Of a stretch of 64,000 nt of DNA, positions 30,412 through 40,142 are shown piece after piece. This stretch comes from Dethiobacter sp. (GTDB taxonomy: Bacteria; Bacillota; Dethiobacteria; Dethiobacterales; Dethiobacteraceae): NCBI GenBank assembly GCA_018335875.1, contig JAGXRN010000042.1, positions 124,001 through 188,000 of the forward strand, written 5' to 3'. The notes under the pieces are model-generated. The model did not search any database and was not told the origin of the DNA. It saw only the letters and a list, made by a program, of their open reading frames with translations. Position 1 is the stretch's first letter; every line of letters begins with the position of its first letter. A program made the position numbers and the translations under genes.

Positions 30412-31347
30412 ATGAAGTATTATGAAGGAGTAAATAAATGGCGATTATCCAATCCAAACTACACAGATAGAGTGATAATGTTTTACTGGGAGCAACTCCG
30501 TGCAGTTGAAGCTATACTGAAGAAGACGTTCCCTGATTGCGTAGAGGATATCTCACTGATTGATAAACAAACCATTCATTCGATTATTCATTACATGCAA
30601 GAAATGGGTATGTCCGACATGTTGATTGCTACACGGTTAAACAGTCTAAAAATTCTCATCACCTACTTATCGAGTAATGGTATTATGATGGACACAGGTA
30701 AAGATATTCATTTTAGAATCCGAAGCAACAACAAAATTGCATTTACTTTACAGGAAATAACGGCCATGTTTAATGTATTAGACTATAACAGTGTACGAGA
30801 TATGTGCACGCTCGCTATTGCATTGTTGATGCTTGATACAGGGGCCAGAACGCGTGAAATATGTCAGCTAGACATGGACCATGTGGACCTTGTTAATAGA
30901 ACCGTCTATCTCGGCCCACGAACATTTACAAGGGGCGAAAATATACCGTTTGGCAAGATTACATGCAAAGCTCTTGAAAATTACTTAAACTCCCGCTCCA
31001 TGGATAAAGACCAGCCAGGTGTACCCTTTTTTCAAGAGCGAGATGGACGAAGAATACAAGACCGTACTATTCTTCGTAATATGAAAAAAATGGGCGAGAT
31101 GGCCAACATTCAAAGCGTTCGTTGCACACCGTCTACGTTTCGCAACACGTTTGCCATTCGTTTTCTCGCAGGTGGTGGGTCGGCGATATTATTAATGCAT
31201 ATATTATGCTACCGAAAGTTTAAATCACTGAATAGGTATCTTACGTGCGAATCACAAAGAACCGAAATCAATGATGATGATAAACGAGCCTACAGAGATG
31301 CACTAAACCGTATTTTTGACCATTGCAAGATTAATCACCCCACATAA
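30412..31347 (+). CDS. Tyrosine recombinase with degenerate catalytic boxes
   Basis: DTGARTREICQLDMDHV; CTPSTFRNTFAIRFLAGGGSAILLMHILCYRKFKSLNRYL. Confidence 0.8.
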   Translation: MKYYEGVNKWRLSNPNYTDRVIMFYWEQLRAVEAILKKTFPDCVEDISLIDKQTIHSIIHYMQEMGMSDMLIATRLNSLKILITYLSSNGIMMDTGKDIHFRIRSNNKIAFTLQEITAMFNVLDYNSVRDMCTLAIALLMLDTGARTREICQLDMDHVDLVNRTVYLGPRTFTRGENIPFGKITCKALENYLNSRSMDKDQPGVPFFQERDGRRIQDRTILRNMKKMGEMANIQSVRCTPSTFRNTFAIRFLAGGGSAILLMHILCYRKFKSLNRYLTCESQRTEINDDDKRAYRDALNRIFDHCKINHPT

Positions 31348-31349
31348 AT

Positions 31350-31393
31350 AATAAGGTCATCCGAATCAAAGACTTGATTCGGATGACCTTATT
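31350..31393. terminator. Bidirectional terminator
   Basis: 20-bp perfect palindrome AATAAGGTCATCCGAATCAA-AGAC-TTGATTCGGATGACCTTATT. Confidence 0.8.
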
Positions 31394-31395
31394 GA

Positions 31396-31625
31396 TTTTT
31401 AAACGGGCTAAACTTCTTGTGTTGCCTTTTCATTTCTGGGCAAAACATATCCACCGATGCACCATCTCCCAGTCAGTATGCCCCTATGATTTTCTTTAGG
31501 GTTAAGGGGTCCCCCCCATTTAGGATATACAATTTTGCAAAGGTATGTGTCGTCCCGCCTTTTTCGCCAGAATGCTGATTCGTTCCTGTATGGTTCGGGG
31601 ACATGGTCTCGTTATCTAGTGTTAT
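31396..31625 (-). pseudogene. Degraded recombinase relic related to 33320..34279
   Basis: tttttaaacgggctaaac...cccagtcagtatgcccctatgattttctttagggttaaggggtcccccccatttaggatatacaattttgcaaaggtatg aligns with tttttaacgggctaaac...ccccaatctgcatgaccaagaattttttttagggtaaaggggtcacccccatttaaaatgtagagcttggcaaaggtatg at 33329-33481. Confidence 0.75.
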
Positions 31626-31783
31626 AAAAAAATCTTCTAGTGTGCCGCGCTGTGCTATAGCATAGTTTTACGACGGTCGTAGATTTCATGGTATCACGGC
31701 GGATTTTACGCTGACGCACGCTTTCGCTTTTTGGATGGTCGTGTAAACGAAAACAAGGACTCTTGAAGCCCTTGTTTTGCATA

Positions 31784-31846
31784 TGGAGTCGGGGATAAGG
31801 GATGAGATTTGAACCCAACGGTTCCGCCACACGCCCCTTAAAGTTA
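31784..31846 (-). other. Second tRNA-Leu 3' relic (internal attachment-site-like)
   Basis: Reverse complement TTTAAGGGGCGTGTGGCGGAACCGTTGGGTTCAAATCTCATCCCTTATCCCCGACTCCA. Confidence 0.65.
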
Positions 31847-32205
31847 TGCTAGGATGTCATCTTTTTTTTAATAATTTTTTGGTAATTTATTGAATAAATA
31901 TCCTGATTATTTTCAATAAATAGCAATAAAATTAATTACGTGTTTTATCATGAATATTATCATAAGATGCTCACAAAGGTAACAAATACAAGGGTTTGTA
32001 GCTTCATGTAATTGCAATTATATCGTATTTTACTATGTCATATATATTTAAGTTATAGCCCAATTTCATAATATTACATGCTATATAGTCAACATGCCTG
32101 TATATACCATATATAACCATTTACGCACCAAACTCTACTGTGCTATATTTATGTCACCCAAACAAAAGGAGCTGAAATCTTATTGACAAGTCGAAATTAG
32201 CATCA

Positions 32206-33264
32206 GTGCGTTACCAGTCTCCTTATCTGAAAAAAAGAGATAGTATGGACCCCAAAATGTTGTCGGAGGCTTTCCAAAGGTTCCTAGAGGAATATAATCC
32301 TCTTGGAGAAACAGAGGCAAGAAAGAAAATCTCATTTGACGATGCAAGAATTATGTACATCAGAAAGCGAAGACATTCTCGTAAGGTAAAAAGTGAAAGG
32401 ACGATAAAATTTTATGGAGAAGTTTTAAATGTATTTAGAAATTTTTTACAGGAGGAAGTCCCCGATTGCATAGATGATGCCACACTGATTGATGAGGAAA
32501 TTATTCTTGCGTTTATTGATGAAATGATTGATGACGGCAAAGCGGATTCTACGATTAAGGGTCGCGTAAATACATTGAGAGTATTTTTTCGCGAACTATC
32601 CATTGAAGGTCTAACAAGAAATGTATGTAGGGATATTACGTTTGAATATTCAGGGTACGAGAATATTATCCCCTTCTCAAACTGTCATATCGAGGCCATG
32701 ATGAAGGTACTCAATAACAAATGTCTCGATGACTTACGGACAAAAACCTTTGTTAAACTGTTTATCGAAACGGGGATAAGGCTAAACGAGTTGTATAATC
32801 TCAATATCGAAGATATTGATTTTGAGAATCAACGGATTCATGTCCGCAAAGGAAAATATGACAGAAACAGATTTATACCCTTCGGAAGTGACACAAAAAA
32901 ATATCTTCAAAAATATGTGAATGCGTTTGGTATCTATCGGGGCGCTCTAAGTGACCCATTCTTCATTGGAAAAGATGGTAAGCGTTATGGTAAGCGGAGA
33001 ATACAAGAGGATTTTATGAAGTTGCGACGCAAGGCAAATATCCAAGGTATACGGTGTAGCGCTCACACTTGTCGTCATACCTTTGCTCTCAATTTTATTC
33101 TAAACGGTGGCTCTACCATAGCGCTTAGGCATTTCATGGGGCACAAAACCGAGGAAATGGTAGCACGTTATGTCCGTATTACGCAAGAACACGGAGACAA
33201 AATATTTATCAGCCATTTCGATAAGCTTTCCAACGGTAGGTTAGAAAACCCCGACGATTTTTAA
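32206..33264 (+). CDS. Tyrosine recombinase/integrase
   Basis: ETGIRLNELYNLNIEDIDF; CSAHTCRHTFALNFILNGGSTIALRHFMGHKTEEMVARYV. Confidence 0.9.
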   Translation: MRYQSPYLKKRDSMDPKMLSEAFQRFLEEYNPLGETEARKKISFDDARIMYIRKRRHSRKVKSERTIKFYGEVLNVFRNFLQEEVPDCIDDATLIDEEIILAFIDEMIDDGKADSTIKGRVNTLRVFFRELSIEGLTRNVCRDITFEYSGYENIIPFSNCHIEAMMKVLNNKCLDDLRTKTFVKLFIETGIRLNELYNLNIEDIDFENQRIHVRKGKYDRNRFIPFGSDTKKYLQKYVNAFGIYRGALSDPFFIGKDGKRYGKRRIQEDFMKLRRKANIQGIRCSAHTCRHTFALNFILNGGSTIALRHFMGHKTEEMVARYVRITQEHGDKIFISHFDKLSNGRLENPDDF

Positions 33265-33270
33265 AGGTTT

Positions 33271-33307
33271 GGTCAAACATCCCAAGTTACGATTGGGATG
33301 TTTGACC
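33271..33307. terminator. Convergent-gene terminator
   Basis: 15-bp perfect palindrome GGTCAAACATCCCAA-gttacga-TTGGGATGTTTGACC. Confidence 0.75.
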
Positions 33308-33319
33308 TATCTTTCGAAG

Positions 33320-34279
33320 TTATAGGTTTTTTAACGGGCTAAACCGTTGATGCTGTTTTTTGATATCCGTTGAAAACATGTCTACATAACGGTGTACCAT
33401 TCCCCAATCTGCATGACCAAGAATTTTTTTTAGGGTAAAGGGGTCACCCCCATTTAAAATGTAGAGCTTGGCAAAGGTATGCCGCCAGATATGCGGAGAC
33501 GACTTCTTCTTGACGCCAGCTTTTTTAGCCAATGTTTCAAGTCTTCCCTGAATCGTTCGGTTTGCCATAGGCTCATTGTCTATGGACACAAAAACCACAT
33601 CGGTAGGCAATTTGCCACGGGCATTCAGATATTCCCGTAATGGTTTTTTCAGCTCATCACCCAAAGGGACAAAACGTTCTTTGCTCCCTTTTCCATCTAG
33701 GCAAAGCAGGTCGTCCCTCCAGTAAATATCTTGTACCCTAAGTTTTCTCACTTCACTTACCCTGGCTCCTGTATCAAGCAATGTTTTGAGGATTGCCAGG
33801 TCGCGTAACCCTGTAAAAGTCTTTTTGTCGCAAGCTTTAAAGAATGCCTCGATTTCATCATTATCCAGAGAAATAATGACCTTTTGCTTCTCCTTAAGCT
33901 TATCTAGCACTGCTGCAATATCGGTGTCCACATATCCTTCCTGCAGTAAAAACTTCCAAAACGCTTTGAACGTTTTCAAACGGTTGTTGATGGTAGTCGG
34001 TTGATTTTTGAAAGTTTTTATTGAATACAGGATGAAGTTATGCTTTAATTGATTCGTTGTTATCGTCTTTAAATCCAAAGGAATACCTTGCTCGTGAAAT
34101 GCCTTCTTTAGCACATGGAAGTTTTCGATGTGCCACTCGATGGTTCTCGGCGTTCGATTCTTGATGACCTGCTCTTTTAAAAACAAATTAACCGCATCGT
34201 CAAACGATAGTGTTTCCCCATCTTTTGGAAACACAAAGGTGTGTTCCCCAGGGAAAAGTTCATTTTTTCTTCGTTTCAT
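33320..34279 (-). CDS. Tyrosine recombinase/integrase (tRNA-proximal)
   Basis: DTGARVSEVRKLRVQDI; SPHIWRHTFAKLYILNGGDPFTLKKILGHADWGMVHRYVDM. Confidence 0.9.
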   Translation of the reverse strand: MKRRKNELFPGEHTFVFPKDGETLSFDDAVNLFLKEQVIKNRTPRTIEWHIENFHVLKKAFHEQGIPLDLKTITTNQLKHNFILYSIKTFKNQPTTINNRLKTFKAFWKFLLQEGYVDTDIAAVLDKLKEKQKVIISLDNDEIEAFFKACDKKTFTGLRDLAILKTLLDTGARVSEVRKLRVQDIYWRDDLLCLDGKGSKERFVPLGDELKKPLREYLNARGKLPTDVVFVSIDNEPMANRTIQGRLETLAKKAGVKKKSSPHIWRHTFAKLYILNGGDPFTLKKILGHADWGMVHRYVDMFSTDIKKQHQRFSPLKNL

Positions 34280-34437
34280 GTGTCAGCCTCCCAGCTAGAA
34301 TAGTGTGTTAGGAAAATATTTCATACACACCTCGACTGGGGTTTTACGCTGGCGCACTATTCGACCACTTTTATTGGTCGTGTAAATAAAAACAAGGATT
34401 TCAAGACTGGCTTGAAACCCTTGTGATACATGCGTTA

Positions 34438-34522
34438 TGGTGTCGGGGATGGGACTTGAACCCACACGGTGTTTACCACACGCCCCTCAAACGTGCGCGT
34501 CTGCCAGTTCCGCCACCCCGAC
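34438..34522 (-). tRNA. tRNA-Leu(GAG), CCA encoded
   Basis: GTCGGGGTGGCGGAACTGGCAGACGCGCACGTTTGAGGGGCGTGTGGTAAACACCGTGTGGGTTCAAGTCCCATCCCCGACACCA; 7-bp acceptor stem, class II variable arm, anticodon GAG. Confidence 0.92.
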
Positions 34523-34619
34523 ACGTATAGGACTTGAACAAGTCCGAACATTAGAATAGCATAATTGGAGATAAAATGCAAGAGTGAGTTCCTGGCATTT
34601 TATTCTTCATAGTTCCATT

Positions 34620-34988
34620 TTATCCTTCGGTGTGTTTAATTCCTTGGAGTTGGTTTTTTGTATCGACTGCAATTATTTTGGGTTGAAAGCAGGGTAGTTC
34701 TTTTTCGTCCAATTGGGCGTAGGAAATTATGATGATGATGTCACCAGGCTGAACGAGGCGGGCGGCGGCTCCGTTTAAGCAGATTGTGCCTGAGTTGGGG
34801 CTGCCTTTGATAACATAGGTCTCAAAACGGGCGCCGTTATTGTTGTTTACTACTTGGACCTTCTCATAGGCAATGATGTCCGCGGCATCCATCAGCGCTT
34901 CGTCAATAGTTATACTGCCTTCGTAGTTGAGGTTTGCATCGGTGACTGTGGCGCGGTGGATTTTTGATTTGCACAAGATACGCTGCAT
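34620..34988 (-). CDS. panD: Aspartate 1-decarboxylase
   Basis: [38 protein letters not shown]...[35 protein letters not shown]. Confidence 0.95.
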   Translation of the reverse strand: MQRILCKSKIHRATVTDANLNYEGSITIDEALMDAADIIAYEKVQVVNNNNGARFETYVIKGSPNSGTICLNGAAARLVQPGDIIIIISYAQLDEKELPCFQPKIIAVDTKNQLQGIKHTEG

Positions 34989-35836
34989 TTTTCAACCTCC
35001 ACGATGATGTTATCTATCAGGCGTGTCTTGCCGAAACGTACAGCAAGCGCTATCAGCACCCTGTCTTTAATAATGGTGACTTCTTTGAGTTCGGTGCTGT
35101 CAACTATTGATACATAATCGATTTTAGTCAAGGGTTCATTTTCTATTGTCTTGGTTATTCTATCTATGATGGTGGAGGGGTTTCGCTCTCCGCTGGAGAT
35201 TTGTTCTTCTGCCTGTTTAAGGCATTGAAAAAGCACAGGTGCGCTTGATCTTTCTGCAGTTGTCAGATTGGCGTTTCTTGAGCTCATGGCAAGGCCGTCA
35301 GTTTCCCGTACGGTACGTAAGACAATAATCTCTAGGTCCATATTAAGGTCTTCGGTCATTCTCTTGATAACCATGGCCTGTTGTGCGTCTTTCTGTCCAA
35401 AGTAGGCCCGGTCGGGAGTGACAATGTTAAAGAGCTTTGTTACTACTGTGGTAACACCGCGGAAGTGCCCGGGCCGTGAGGCGCCGCAGAGACCCTCTGT
35501 CAGACGTTGCACGTCCACATAGGTGGCATAGCCGTGGGGATACATTTCCTTTGCCATTGGTGAAAATATTATATCGCAGCCGTTTTCTTCCGAAAGTGCA
35601 GCGTCTCTTTCCAAGTCGCGCGGGTATTCCCCGAAGTCTTCATTTACCCCAAACTGGAGAGGATTGACGAAGATACTCAGTACTACCAGGTCATTTTCTT
35701 TTCTCGCACGTCGTAACAGTGACAGGTGCCCCTCATGTAGAAAACCCATGGTTGGTACAAATCCTACGCTCTGCCCGTTTTCGCGGGCAGTTTTTATTAT
35801 TTTTCTTATGCCTGATATTTCTCGGATGATTTCCAT
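34910..35836 (-). CDS. panC: Pantothenate synthetase (3' end overlaps panD)
   Basis: [40 protein letters not shown]...[16 protein letters not shown]. Confidence 0.95.
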   Translation of the reverse strand: MEIIREISGIRKIIKTARENGQSVGFVPTMGFLHEGHLSLLRRARKENDLVVLSIFVNPLQFGVNEDFGEYPRDLERDAALSEENGCDIIFSPMAKEMYPHGYATYVDVQRLTEGLCGASRPGHFRGVTTVVTKLFNIVTPDRAYFGQKDAQQAMVIKRMTEDLNMDLEIIVLRTVRETDGLAMSSRNANLTTAERSSAPVLFQCLKQAEEQISSGERNPSTIIDRITKTIENEPLTKIDYVSIVDSTELKEVTIIKDRVLIALAVRFGKTRLIDNIIVEVEKCSVSCANQKSTAPQSPMQTSTTKAV

Positions 35837-35838
35837 TT

Positions 35839-36750
35839 TTAGCTCCCCCTGATCTTTTTATTTGTTCTCTTTATGCTTGTTTTATCTGGGGCCCCAAGAC
35901 TGTTAAGCAAGTCATTTCGCTCTTTTTCTCCAAGCGTCCCTTTGGCCAGGGCCAGGTCTACTGTGGCGAGGCCAAGGAGCCTGTAGAGGGGGATAGCTTG
36001 AGGGATTTTTTCTGACATTGCCCGCAGGTGTGTATCGACTGTACTGCTGTCTCCGCGTGAGATTGGTCCCGTAAGGGCCTGTGTTACACCGACACGGGCA
36101 ATGTTTCTTAATGAACCGTCGATTAATGGATAGAGGGCGGGCAGAGCATCCTCTCTGTTGACACCGGCCGCTATCATGACCTGCAGGCCATAGTCAACGA
36201 GAGCAGTAAAATAATTGGAAACTATGGCTGCAGCTGCGTGGTAAAGCGGTTTGCAGGAGGTGGGGATTTCAAGCAGCTGGCAATTCAGGTCTGCCACCAA
36301 CTGCCTGGCTATAGGTAAACCTTGTATGTCTCCCTCCACTGTGATGTACGAGCCGGGAAGGTTTTTAATGCCGGCTTCCGGGGTGGCAAATGTCTGCAAT
36401 GGATGGAAGGACACTGTTCTCGCGCCGCATATAGCAGCGCTTTTTAGTATTGAGGAACTGTGGGCGCCGCTGGTATGTGCCACAATGGTGCCGGCGGAAA
36501 AAGCGCCGGCTTCGGCTAGCTGGTTGCACACTTTGCTGATAAAACGGTCAGGCGTGGTTAAGAAGACAACGTCGGCCAGGGATGTAAAATCTTTTGCGTC
36601 TGTGGAGTAAGGTATGCCCAGCGGTGCTGCTGCTTTTGCCGCCGAGCTTTCGCTGCGGCTAGCCACGCCTGCAATTTCGTGTCCTGCCTCTTCAAAAAGG
36701 ACAGTTAGGGCCGTCCCTACGTTGCCTGCGCCTACAATAGCTATCCGCAT
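35839..36750 (-). CDS. Rossmann-like/DUF2520 domain protein
   Basis: MRIAIVGAGNVGTALTVLFEEAGHEIAGVASRS...VSFHPLQTFA...YHAAAAIVSNYFTALVDYG. Confidence 0.85.
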   Translation of the reverse strand: MRIAIVGAGNVGTALTVLFEEAGHEIAGVASRSESSAAKAAAPLGIPYSTDAKDFTSLADVVFLTTPDRFISKVCNQLAEAGAFSAGTIVAHTSGAHSSSILKSAAICGARTVSFHPLQTFATPEAGIKNLPGSYITVEGDIQGLPIARQLVADLNCQLLEIPTSCKPLYHAAAAIVSNYFTALVDYGLQVMIAAGVNREDALPALYPLIDGSLRNIARVGVTQALTGPISRGDSSTVDTHLRAMSEKIPQAIPLYRLLGLATVDLALAKGTLGEKERNDLLNSLGAPDKTSIKRTNKKIRGS

Positions 36751-36939
36751 ATATCCACACCTCCCTGAAAAAATTTAAACGCCCCCTGAACAAGTCGGAG
36801 GGCATACAAATACTTTATCCCTGTCCTCCTGTCCCGGTCCACAAGTGGCTCCAAGCAGTTTCCTTTTGATTGAATACGATAGAAACATGGTACAGCTTGC
36901 CGAAGCAATGCCGCCTATATGAATTATTTTAACATAACG

Positions 36940-37959
36940 CTAGCGGGGATAGCAAGGAAATATTTTCTGCAGATCAACGGGACCTTCCAGGAAGAGCTTA
37001 AGCAGGCGGACTGCATTCTCCAGATCTTCCAGTTCCACCATTTCGCCGGGTGTGTGCACATAGCGGCATGGGATAGAGATTACCCCGGCAGGCACTCCTT
37101 CACGTGAGATATGGATTGCCCCGGCATCGGTGCCTCCGGCTGTAAGAACTTCTAGCTGATAGGGAATGTTGTTTTTTACTGCAAGGTTTATCAACATCTC
37201 CTTCAGGCGGGGATGGCAAATCACAGAGTTGTCTTTTACTTTGACTGCGGGTCCTTTGCCTAGAGAAACTGCCATTGGGGAGGGGGGTTCGGGGGTATCG
37301 CCAACAAGTGTCACATCAACAGCAAGCCCGACGTCAGGGTCCAGCCTGTAGCTGGAGGTGCGGGAACCACGGAGTCCCACTTCTTCCTGTGCGGTGAAGA
37401 CGGCATAGACAGTGTTGTTAGTATCACCCAATTCCTGCATTGCCTTGATAAGGACAGCACAGCCTGTGCGGTTGTCCATCGCCTTGCCAATCACCCGTCC
37501 TCCGTTAAAGGAAACGTGCCTGTAATAGGTGGCGACGTCACCGATTCTTATTTTTGCAGATGCCTCATCCCTGTCCCTGGCACCAATGTCAATATACATT
37601 TTATCGAGAGCCAGTTTCTTGATGTCGTCTAGCTTTTCCATACTGACAGTTCCCACTGTACCGTTTGAAAAAACCACCTGCTGTCCGAGCAGGATGTATG
37701 GAGACACACCACCTACGTTGCTGAAGCGCAGGAATCCTTTTTCCTCGATGAAAGTTACAATGATCCCGATTTCGTCCATGTGAGCGGCAACCATAATTTT
37801 AGCGCCGGAGCCTTTTTTTACAGCATACAGATTGCCTGTAACATCGGTGAATGTCTCATCAACAAAAGATTCTAATTCATCTTTGATAACTCCGGCAATT
37901 GTCTCTTCTCGTCCTGCCGGTCCATATGTTTCACTCAGCTTTTTTAACAAATCCTTCAT
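36940..37959 (-). CDS. M42 family metallopeptidase
   Basis: VAAHMDEIGIIVTFIEEKGFLRFSNVGG...DNRTGCAVLIKAMQEL...FTAQEEVGLRGSR...HTPGEMVELEDL. Confidence 0.92.
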   Translation of the reverse strand: MKDLLKKLSETYGPAGREETIAGVIKDELESFVDETFTDVTGNLYAVKKGSGAKIMVAAHMDEIGIIVTFIEEKGFLRFSNVGGVSPYILLGQQVVFSNGTVGTVSMEKLDDIKKLALDKMYIDIGARDRDEASAKIRIGDVATYYRHVSFNGGRVIGKAMDNRTGCAVLIKAMQELGDTNNTVYAVFTAQEEVGLRGSRTSSYRLDPDVGLAVDVTLVGDTPEPPSPMAVSLGKGPAVKVKDNSVICHPRLKEMLINLAVKNNIPYQLEVLTAGGTDAGAIHISREGVPAGVISIPCRYVHTPGEMVELEDLENAVRLLKLFLEGPVDLQKIFPCYPR

Positions 37960-38978
37960 TCAAGCAGCCCTCCTTCGGCGATGGCGTTTAATGCGCCCTT
38001 TACAAGACGCAGCGTGTTTTGCCAGTCGTCCATGTTAATAATTGAAAACGGTGAATGGATATAACGGCAGGGAACAGAAACAACTCCGGTCAGGATGCCG
38101 CTGTAAGTCTGCGAAATTCTGCCGGCATCTGTGGATGCTGTGGTCAGGCGCCTGAACTGATAGGGGATACCCAATTTTTCCGCAGTGTTCACCAGCAGGT
38201 CTACCATTTTTTGCGGAGTTATAAATGAAGCATCCATCAGTGTAATGGCCGGCCCGCCTCCGAGTTTTGTTGCATGGAAGGCTTCTTTGGTGCCGGCTAC
38301 ATCCGAAGCTATAGTACTTTCGATAACCAGCGCCACATCGGGGTTGACGTTGTAGGCGGCGGCACCTGACCCCCGCAGGCCTACCTCCTCCTGGACGGTA
38401 AAAACACCTGTCAGCTCCAGGTCATAGTCTTCTTTTAGCACTTCGACCAGGATTGCACAGCCCGCACGGTTGTCAAAAGCTTTGCCCGACAAGCAGTTAT
38501 CACCTATTTCTCGGATCTTTACCTTAAATGACACATAATCCCCAAGCTTTACAAGTTTTTCTGTTTCATCCTGGCTTCTGGAGCCGATATCAATATACAG
38601 ATTATCTATATTAATTACTTTAGTGCGCTCATTTATTTTTTGCAGGTGGATGGCTTTGGCGCCTATTACGCCGGGCAGACGGTTAGGCCCCACCGTTACA
38701 GGTTTTGATACCAGCACCCTGTCGTCAATACCACCAACTTTTTCGATTTTTATCAGGCCGCTTTTTTCAAAACCTGCCACCATCAGCCCCACTTCATCCA
38801 TATGCGCGGCCACCATCACCTTTGGTTTGCGGCCTGTTCCTTTACAGGCATACATGCTCCCAATGGGGTCGAAATAAATTTTTTCAACCGTACCCTCAAT
38901 TTCCTCTTTCAGGATGTCCCGCACTTCACTCTCATCACCTGAAACGCCGTGCGCCGCAGCCAGTCTTTTTAGTAACAT
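37956..38978 (-). CDS. M42 family metallopeptidase
   Basis: VAAHMDEVGLMVAGFEKSGLIKIEKVGGID...DNRAGCAILVEVL...FTVQEEVGLRGSG. Confidence 0.92.
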   Translation of the reverse strand: MLLKRLAAAHGVSGDESEVRDILKEEIEGTVEKIYFDPIGSMYACKGTGRKPKVMVAAHMDEVGLMVAGFEKSGLIKIEKVGGIDDRVLVSKPVTVGPNRLPGVIGAKAIHLQKINERTKVINIDNLYIDIGSRSQDETEKLVKLGDYVSFKVKIREIGDNCLSGKAFDNRAGCAILVEVLKEDYDLELTGVFTVQEEVGLRGSGAAAYNVNPDVALVIESTIASDVAGTKEAFHATKLGGGPAITLMDASFITPQKMVDLLVNTAEKLGIPYQFRRLTTASTDAGRISQTYSGILTGVVSVPCRYIHSPFSIINMDDWQNTLRLVKGALNAIAEGGLLE

Positions 38979-40024
38979 ATCAATCCCTCCACAAACGGTG
39001 TGTCAATCGCGGCAATGAAGTGCGCTAGCAGCCTGCCTGCCTGCCTGATATCATTTAAGTCCACCAGTTCCACCGAAGTGTGCATGTAGCGCAGCGGTAT
39101 GGATAAAAGCCCTGTGGCAATCCCGCCACGCGTCACCTGGATCGCCCTCGCATCAGTGCCTGTGAAGCCGGGCGTTATTTCTAGCTGGTAGGGAATACGG
39201 TATTCTTTTGCAAGGCGAATCAGTTCCCCATTTACCTTGGAATGGATGTTGGGCCCGATGTTGATGGTTGGCCCTTTGCCCATCTGTGATACATCCTGTT
39301 CGGATACTCCGGGCATTTCACCGTGATTTACATCAATTGCTATTCCAATGTCGGGTACTATCCCGTAAGTAGCTGTGGTGGCGCCGCGCACCCCCACTTC
39401 TTCCTGCACAGTGGCTACGGCGTAAACGTCGGCTTTATGATGTAAACGTTCAAGTTCCTGCAGGCAGCAAAGCATGACAGCCACACCGGCCCTGTCGTCA
39501 AGCGCTTTGGCTGCCAGGGAGTCCCCTGCCAGCATCAGCGGTTCCCTGCGAATAGCAGCCAGGTCGCCGGGAGAGACAAGCTTTCGTACTCTTTCTTCCG
39601 GCAGTGCGAGGTCTATATGCAAGTCTTCCATTTTATATGCTTTTTCTTTCTCCTCGTCAGGAATTATATGAGGCGGTTTCGCTCCTATTATTCCAGGCAG
39701 CGTTTCTCTGGCAGAGAGCAGCACCTCTTGCCCCACAATTGTGCGCGTGTCAATACCACCCACAGAGGTAAACCTGAGAAAGCCTCCTTCTTCAATCTTT
39801 GTCACCATAAAACCGATTTCGTCCATGTGGGCAGCCAAAAGTATACGCGGTCTGCCGCCGTCGCCCTTCCCTTTTCTGTAGAATACAACATTACCCAGGC
39901 GGTCCTGGCGGACTTCGTCCGCGTGTTCACAAAGAGCAGCTTTTATGATGGCTGCAACATGATGTTCATACCCCGACACACCGTGCATTTCACAAATATC
40001 AGTGAGAAATCTCTTAATCTCCAA
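38969..40024 (-). CDS. M42 family metallopeptidase
   Basis: LAAHMDEIGFMVTKIEEGGFLRFTSVGGID...DDRAGVAVMLCCLQEL...ATVQEEVGVRGAT. Confidence 0.92.
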   Translation of the reverse strand: MEIKRFLTDICEMHGVSGYEHHVAAIIKAALCEHADEVRQDRLGNVVFYRKGKGDGGRPRILLAAHMDEIGFMVTKIEEGGFLRFTSVGGIDTRTIVGQEVLLSARETLPGIIGAKPPHIIPDEEKEKAYKMEDLHIDLALPEERVRKLVSPGDLAAIRREPLMLAGDSLAAKALDDRAGVAVMLCCLQELERLHHKADVYAVATVQEEVGVRGATTATYGIVPDIGIAIDVNHGEMPGVSEQDVSQMGKGPTINIGPNIHSKVNGELIRLAKEYRIPYQLEITPGFTGTDARAIQVTRGGIATGLLSIPLRYMHTSVELVDLNDIRQAGRLLAHFIAAIDTPFVEGLICY

Positions 40025-40142
40025 CGCTGTCCCCCGTTCTATTCACTTTATCCATAATATTTCCATATTATTTTAGTATTTCCCTTTATAATTTTATTCT
40101 CTGCATAAAAAGAATTTCCCTCAGTTGGTGAAATATACTTTT

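Larger units (their letters stand above)
6516..34522. mobile_element. Composite tRNA-Leu-integrated element (tandem accretion), recombinases at both ends
   Basis: tRNA-Leu 3' fragments in the same orientation at 6516 and about 31784, intact tRNA at 34438; tyrosine recombinases adjoin each boundary. Confidence 0.7.
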
